DNA of 64,000 nucleotides. Source: Candidatus Ozemobacteraceae bacterium. Its GTDB lineage: Bacteria; Muiribacteriota; Ozemobacteria; Ozemobacterales; Ozemobacteraceae. Within the stretch, counting starts at the first letter, position 1. Each line of letters starts with the position of its first letter. A model generated the notes under the pieces. That model did not search any database. It had not been told where the DNA came from and was given only the letters and a program-made list of their open reading frames with translations. The stretch lies in the NCBI GenBank assembly GCA_035373905.1, contig DAOSOK010000014.1:1-64000 (forward strand). The letters run 5' to 3'. The translations under genes were made by a program, and so were the position numbers. Positions 60,410 to 64,000 of this stretch are shown in pieces.

Positions 60410-62112
60410 CCACCGGCATTCCCGGCATCACCCATTGGGACCTCCTGAGCGTCGAGAAGCCGTCGCGCTACATCGGCGGCGAGATGAACCAGGCGCCCGG
60501 CAAGCCCGGCGCGGCGCTGCGGGCATGCCTCGCGTTTCCGGACGTCTACGAACTCGGCATGTCGAATATCGCGATCAAAATATTATATGAAATATTGAAT
60601 GAGATCCCCGACATAGCCTGCGAGCGCGTTTTTTCGCCCTGGGTCGATTTCGAAGACCTCCTGCGGCGGAAAGGACTTCCGCTGTATTCCCTCGAGACGA
60701 AACGGCCGCTTTCCGAGTTCGACGTGCTGGGAATCACCCTGCCGTATGAGATGACGTTTACGAACGTCGTCAACCTTCTCGAGCTCGGGGGCATACCGGT
60801 CGACCGACGCGACCGCACCGACGGAACGTTCGTCATCGCGGGCGGTCCCTCGGCCTCGAACCCCCTGCCGGTCGCCGATTTCTTCGATGCGATCCTGATC
60901 GGCGACGGCGAGGAGGCGCTCCCGGAACTCTGCGAGCTGATCAAGCAGTCGAAGAACCAGCACGTGGTCCGGCCGAAGGTGCTCGCAGCAATCTCCGAAC
61001 TCGAGGGCTTCTGGGTCCCGGCGTTTCCGAAACCGGTGAAGCGCCGAGTCTTCAAGGGATTCGGCGCGTCGCGACCGCCGCTGACGCCGGTGGTTCCGCA
61101 CATCGAGGCGATTCACAGCCGGGCGCCCCTCGAGATCTTCCGGGGCTGCATCCAGGGCTGCCGGTTCTGCAACGCCGGCTTCTTCTACCGGCCGAAGCGG
61201 GAACGGCCGGCTTCCGCCCTGATCGATTGCGGGCGGAGTCTTCTGGCCAACACCGGCAACGAGTCGCTGGGCCTCGTGTCGCTTTCGACGTCCGATTACA
61301 CGGCACTGTCCGAGCTGATCACGGGGCTGGATAAGCAGCGCATGTTTCCCGACCAGACACTCTCGGTGCCGTCCCTTCGCATGAACGACAAGACGCTCGC
61401 CCTGCTCGAGACCGTTCCCGAACTGAAGAAGGGCGGCCTCACCTTCGCGCCCGAGGCAGGAAGCCAGCGCCTGCGCGACATCATCAGCAAAAACATCACG
61501 GAAGAGGACATTCTCAAGGTCGTGGCCGCCACCCGAGAGTCCTGCTACCGGGTGATGAAGCTGTATTTCATGATGGGCCTCCCGTTCGAAACCGACGACG
61601 ACCTCACCGCGATCGCGGAGCTGGTCGAAAAAATCGAAAACACGGCACGACGCGAGAAAATCAAAAAGGACATCAACATCAGCCTTTCCGGCTTCGTCCC
61701 GAAGCCGTTCACGCCGTTTCAGTGGGCGGGCCAGAACGACACGGAGACGCTGGATGCGAAGCGCCGGCATATCTGCAATGCGATGAAGAAGAGCCGTGCG
61801 CGCCTCTCGTGGCGGGACTCGTATCTCTGCCAGCTCGAAGGCGTTCTCGCGCGCGGGGACGAGCGGATCGGCGCGCTTCTGAAAGCCGCCCGGAAGCGCG
61901 GCTGCCGGTTTGACGGCTGGAGCGAGCATTTCCGCGCCGACGCATGGCGCGAGGCGTTCGCCGAGACCGGCATCGATCCCTCATCGTATACCCGCGAGCG
62001 ACCGCTCTCCGAAATGCTGCCGTGGGAGTTCGTCGATTTCCGCACCCCGCGCGAGTATTTCGTGCGCGAGTACCGCGAGGCGGCCGGCCTCGCCGGAGTG
62101 CAACTGCCATGA
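60406..62112 (+). CDS. B12-binding-like/radical SAM protein (TIGR03960 type)
   Basis: A 568-residue protein. The N-terminal 170 residues form a cobalamin-binding-like domain (CLAFPDVYELGMSNIAIKIL, VIAGGPSASNP, AILIGDGEEAL). The radical SAM domain has the cluster motif CIQGCRFC (CxxxCxxC) in RGCIQGCRFCNAG, plus GGLTFAPEAGSQRLRDII. Pairing with a DUF2344 protein and RNase G/E is conserved in many bacteria, usually followed by rplU-rpmA. Its reaction is unknown; RNA modification is suspected from context. Confidence 0.88.
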   Translation: MTTGIPGITHWDLLSVEKPSRYIGGEMNQAPGKPGAALRACLAFPDVYELGMSNIAIKILYEILNEIPDIACERVFSPWVDFEDLLRRKGLPLYSLETKRPLSEFDVLGITLPYEMTFTNVVNLLELGGIPVDRRDRTDGTFVIAGGPSASNPLPVADFFDAILIGDGEEALPELCELIKQSKNQHVVRPKVLAAISELEGFWVPAFPKPVKRRVFKGFGASRPPLTPVVPHIEAIHSRAPLEIFRGCIQGCRFCNAGFFYRPKRERPASALIDCGRSLLANTGNESLGLVSLSTSDYTALSELITGLDKQRMFPDQTLSVPSLRMNDKTLALLETVPELKKGGLTFAPEAGSQRLRDIISKNITEEDILKVVAATRESCYRVMKLYFMMGLPFETDDDLTAIAELVEKIENTARREKIKKDINISLSGFVPKPFTPFQWAGQNDTETLDAKRRHICNAMKKSRARLSWRDSYLCQLEGVLARGDERIGALLKAARKRGCRFDGWSEHFRADAWREAFAETGIDPSSYTRERPLSEMLPWEFVDFRTPREYFVREYREAAGLAGVQLP

Positions 62113-62774
62113 CCCAGAACAACCCGCTTCCGGAATACCGGTACCGTATCCATTACCGTCGCCACGGAAACTCGATCTACCTCGCCCATCTCGACGTCAT
62201 GGAATCACTGCTGCGCGCACTGCGCAGGTCCGGGCTGCCGTATGCCCTTTCACAGGGCTGTCATGCGCGGCCCAAGAGCAGTTTCGGCCCTCCCCTCCCC
62301 CTCGGCCACGCCAGCAGGTGCGAGTTTTTCGACATGTATCTGCGCGAGGCGGTCGATCCCAGGGCGGTTGCGGCAGCCTTCGCAGGCCTGCTGCCGGACG
62401 GCATGGCGGTCACCCGTGCCGAGCCGGTCGCAATGAACGCCCCGATGCTGTCGGGGGATCACAAGGTCCGCTACCGTTTTCCGTTCGCCGCCGACGGAGC
62501 CGACATCATGGCGCGCGTCCGCGGATTTCTCTCCGATCCCGCCACGCCGATCGTCATCAGGCGCGGCAGGGAAGAACAGCGCTACGTCATCGGCACGGCG
62601 CTCCTGGCCATTCGCGAGGAGTCGGAAGACGGCGTTCCCGCTCTCGTCGCGGAATTTTCTCAGGGCGGCAAGGGGCAGCCGTCCGTTTCGAAGATCGTCA
62701 CCGCGCTCGTCGAGCATCTCGGCGATGCGCGGGAAGCGCTGCTCGGCGTGGAGCGCATCTGCTTCATCGAATGA
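62109..62774 (+). CDS. DUF2344/TIGR03936 radical-SAM partner protein
   Basis: A 221-residue protein, often fused to or adjacent to the TIGR03960 radical SAM enzyme: YRIHYRRHGNSIYLAHLDVM, RRSGLPYALSQGCHARPKSS and FGPPLPLGHASRCEFFDM. The family resembles tRNA-binding or modification domains. The start overlaps the upstream stop as ATGA. Role inferred: substrate presentation to the radical SAM enzyme. Confidence 0.87.
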   Translation: MTQNNPLPEYRYRIHYRRHGNSIYLAHLDVMESLLRALRRSGLPYALSQGCHARPKSSFGPPLPLGHASRCEFFDMYLREAVDPRAVAAAFAGLLPDGMAVTRAEPVAMNAPMLSGDHKVRYRFPFAADGADIMARVRGFLSDPATPIVIRRGREEQRYVIGTALLAIREESEDGVPALVAEFSQGGKGQPSVSKIVTALVEHLGDAREALLGVERICFIE

Positions 62775-62816
62775 CCGGGCGGCCGCAACCACTTTTTCTA
62801 TTTCAAGGAGTATTGA

Positions 62817-64000
62817 TTGTCCAAGCGAATTCTCATAAACAGCGGACCGTATGAAACGAGAGCCGCGCTGCTCGAAGACGGTCACGTCGTCGAGGTGTTC
62901 CACGAGATCCCCGATTCCGAAAAGATCGTAGGGTGCATTTTCAAGGGACGGGTTTCAAACATCCTTCCCGGCACCCAGTCGGCGTTCGTCGACATCGGCA
63001 TCCAGAAGGATGCGTATCTCGCCCTCTCGGGCGTCGACACGGGCGGCGACGACGACGATCTGCAGGATGTGTTCCGCGCCCCGATCCAGCAACTCCTCAA
63101 GGTGGGGCAGGAGGTCATCCTGCAGATCCTGAAGGAGCCCACCGGGGCGAAAGGGCCCCGTTCGACGATGAACCTCTCGTTCCCCGGGCGGTATCTGGTG
63201 CTGACCCCGACCGTCGACCACATCGGCATTTCGCGACGCATCGGCCCGGACAGCGAGCGGGAGCGCATTCGGGCGATCGCGAAGAAGATCTGTCCCAAAG
63301 GAATGGGCATCATTTTCCGCACGGCGGCCGAAGGCCTCGAAGAGCGGGAACTCGCCGCCGATCTGAAGCTCCTGCTCCGTCTCTGGGAGCAGGTCGAACG
63401 GAAGATCAAGTCGTCTCCCCCGAAGACACTGCTCCATCGCGACATTCCCCTGCCGCTCAAGATCGTGCGCGAGTATTTCAACGACGACGTCGACCGATGC
63501 ATCATCGACTCGGAGGACGCCTACCGCAACATCCTCGACATGTGCGACTTCCTCTCTCCGCTCCAGCGGGCGGGACTCGAAATGTACAAAGGCACCGCAC
63601 CGATCTTCGAGGCTTACGGCATCGACCGCGAGATCGAGAACGCGCTCCAGCCGAAAATCGTGATGGAATCGGGCGCATCGCTAATCATCGAGCGCACCGA
63701 GGCGCTTTCCACGATCGACGTCAACTCGGGGCGTTTCGCCGGGGGCATCGACCTCGAGGAGACGGCGTTCAAGGTCAATCTCGAGGCGGCAAAGGAGATC
63801 GCGCGTCAGATCCGCCTCCGCAACCTGGCCGGGATGATCGTGATCGATTTCATCGACATGAGCGATGCCAAGCACCGCGCGAAGGTTCTCAAGGCGTTCC
63901 GCGAGGCCATGCGCAACGACCGGAACCGGCCGCACATCCTCGACTTCTCCGAACTGGGCCTCGTGCAGATGACCCGCCGGCGCACCTCACACACGCTCGA
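62817..64000 (+). CDS. rng: Ribonuclease E/G, partial (cut by window end)
   Basis: At least 394 residues, open to the right edge. TTG 62817 is chosen because AAGGAG ends six bases upstream; the peptide begins with SKRILINSGPYETRAALL. S1 RNA-binding domain near 40-130 (FKGRVSNILPGTQSAFVDIG), RNase H-like region, and the catalytic core with metal-binding Asp in STIDVNSGRF and MIVIDFIDM. It processes rRNA and decays mRNA from 5'-monophosphate ends. The acidic insert after SGVDTG is short, as in RNase G. Next genes outside the window are predicted to be rplU and rpmA. Confidence 0.93.
   Translation, partial: MSKRILINSGPYETRAALLEDGHVVEVFHEIPDSEKIVGCIFKGRVSNILPGTQSAFVDIGIQKDAYLALSGVDTGGDDDDLQDVFRAPIQQLLKVGQEVILQILKEPTGAKGPRSTMNLSFPGRYLVLTPTVDHIGISRRIGPDSERERIRAIAKKICPKGMGIIFRTAAEGLEERELAADLKLLLRLWEQVERKIKSSPPKTLLHRDIPLPLKIVREYFNDDVDRCIIDSEDAYRNILDMCDFLSPLQRAGLEMYKGTAPIFEAYGIDREIENALQPKIVMESGASLIIERTEALSTIDVNSGRFAGGIDLEETAFKVNLEAAKEIARQIRLRNLAGMIVIDFIDMSDAKHRAKVLKAFREAMRNDRNRPHILDFSELGLVQMTRRRTSHTL

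Noticed and set aside
1..64000. tRNA, rRNA, tmRNA or riboswitch genes.
   Set aside because: I recognised no cloverleaf, rRNA core or known riboswitch core. A covariance-model scan would be needed to exclude small RNAs.

Overview
The window is a 64 kb piece of a high-GC (about 60% or more by eye), Gram-negative-type bacterial chromosome. It carries an outer-membrane secretin (PilQ), flagellar P- and L-ring genes (flgI, flgH), lipoprotein-type signal peptides and many secreted TPR and beta-propeller proteins. It also has two SpoIID-type proteins, a GerMN protein, a CarD regulator and a SpoIIE-type phosphatase. This mix suggests a deep-branching uncultured lineage; Candidatus Riflebacteria/Ozemobacteria is my best guess, from remembered gene content only. 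I see no rRNA, tRNA, CRISPR array, prophage or transposase gene.

Layout. 1-800: a low-GC VapBC-like toxin-antitoxin pair, followed by a possible gene remnant and a 149-bp element with 14-bp terminal inverted repeats. 1159-6432 (-): a giant surface lipoprotein built from three exact-period 1041-bp repeats. 6700-10463 (-): dprA and a multi-membrane-segment PP2C phosphatase. 10521-13000: ribosomal protein L25, CarD and a 2-hydroxyacid dehydrogenase. 13098-20113: a propeller protein, a MetX-like enzyme, TPR proteins and a 51-codon gene. 20169-27009: a probable cell-wall-sugar salvage operon (fused binding protein-permease, second permease, BadF-type kinase, MurQ, SpoIID) and a small lipoprotein. 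27139-32448: an unknown repeat protein, miaB, queH and a second SpoIID protein. 32585-37505: pilM-pilN-pilO, two PilP-like paralogues and pilQ, ending in a strong terminator. 37641-41356: a CorA-type transporter, aroC and a DUF4434 protein. 41671-48243: DUF501, flgF, flgG, flgA, flgH, flgI, a TPR gene and flgJ. 48263-54332: rho, an M23 peptidase, a TPR gene, smpB, an AMIN/Amidase_3 amidase and a GerMN protein. 54399-57637: a lone type IV pilin, an NHL lipoprotein, mltG and a BtuF-like binding protein. 57763-64000: an NHL protein, a TPR lipoprotein, a 94-codon ORF, the radical SAM/DUF2344 pair and an RNase E/G gene cut by the window end.

Two themes link the regions. One is cell-envelope remodelling: two SpoIID proteins, an M23 peptidase, an amidase, MltG and GerMN, plus an operon that probably imports and breaks down released MurNAc-type sugars. 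The other is motility: a type IV pilus alignment complex with its secretin, and a flagellar rod/ring operon.

Several real genes use TTG or GTG starts that only the Shine-Dalgarno (SD) position reveals (flgJ, smpB, rng, flgI, dprA, the 59145 lipoprotein). Two short genes with good ribosome sites (51 and 56 codons) are easily missed. The observations most worth checking are the binding-protein/permease fusion in the MurNAc-type operon, the interspersed palindromic element, and short AT-rich, ATA/TTA-codon patches recurring inside otherwise GC-rich genes.
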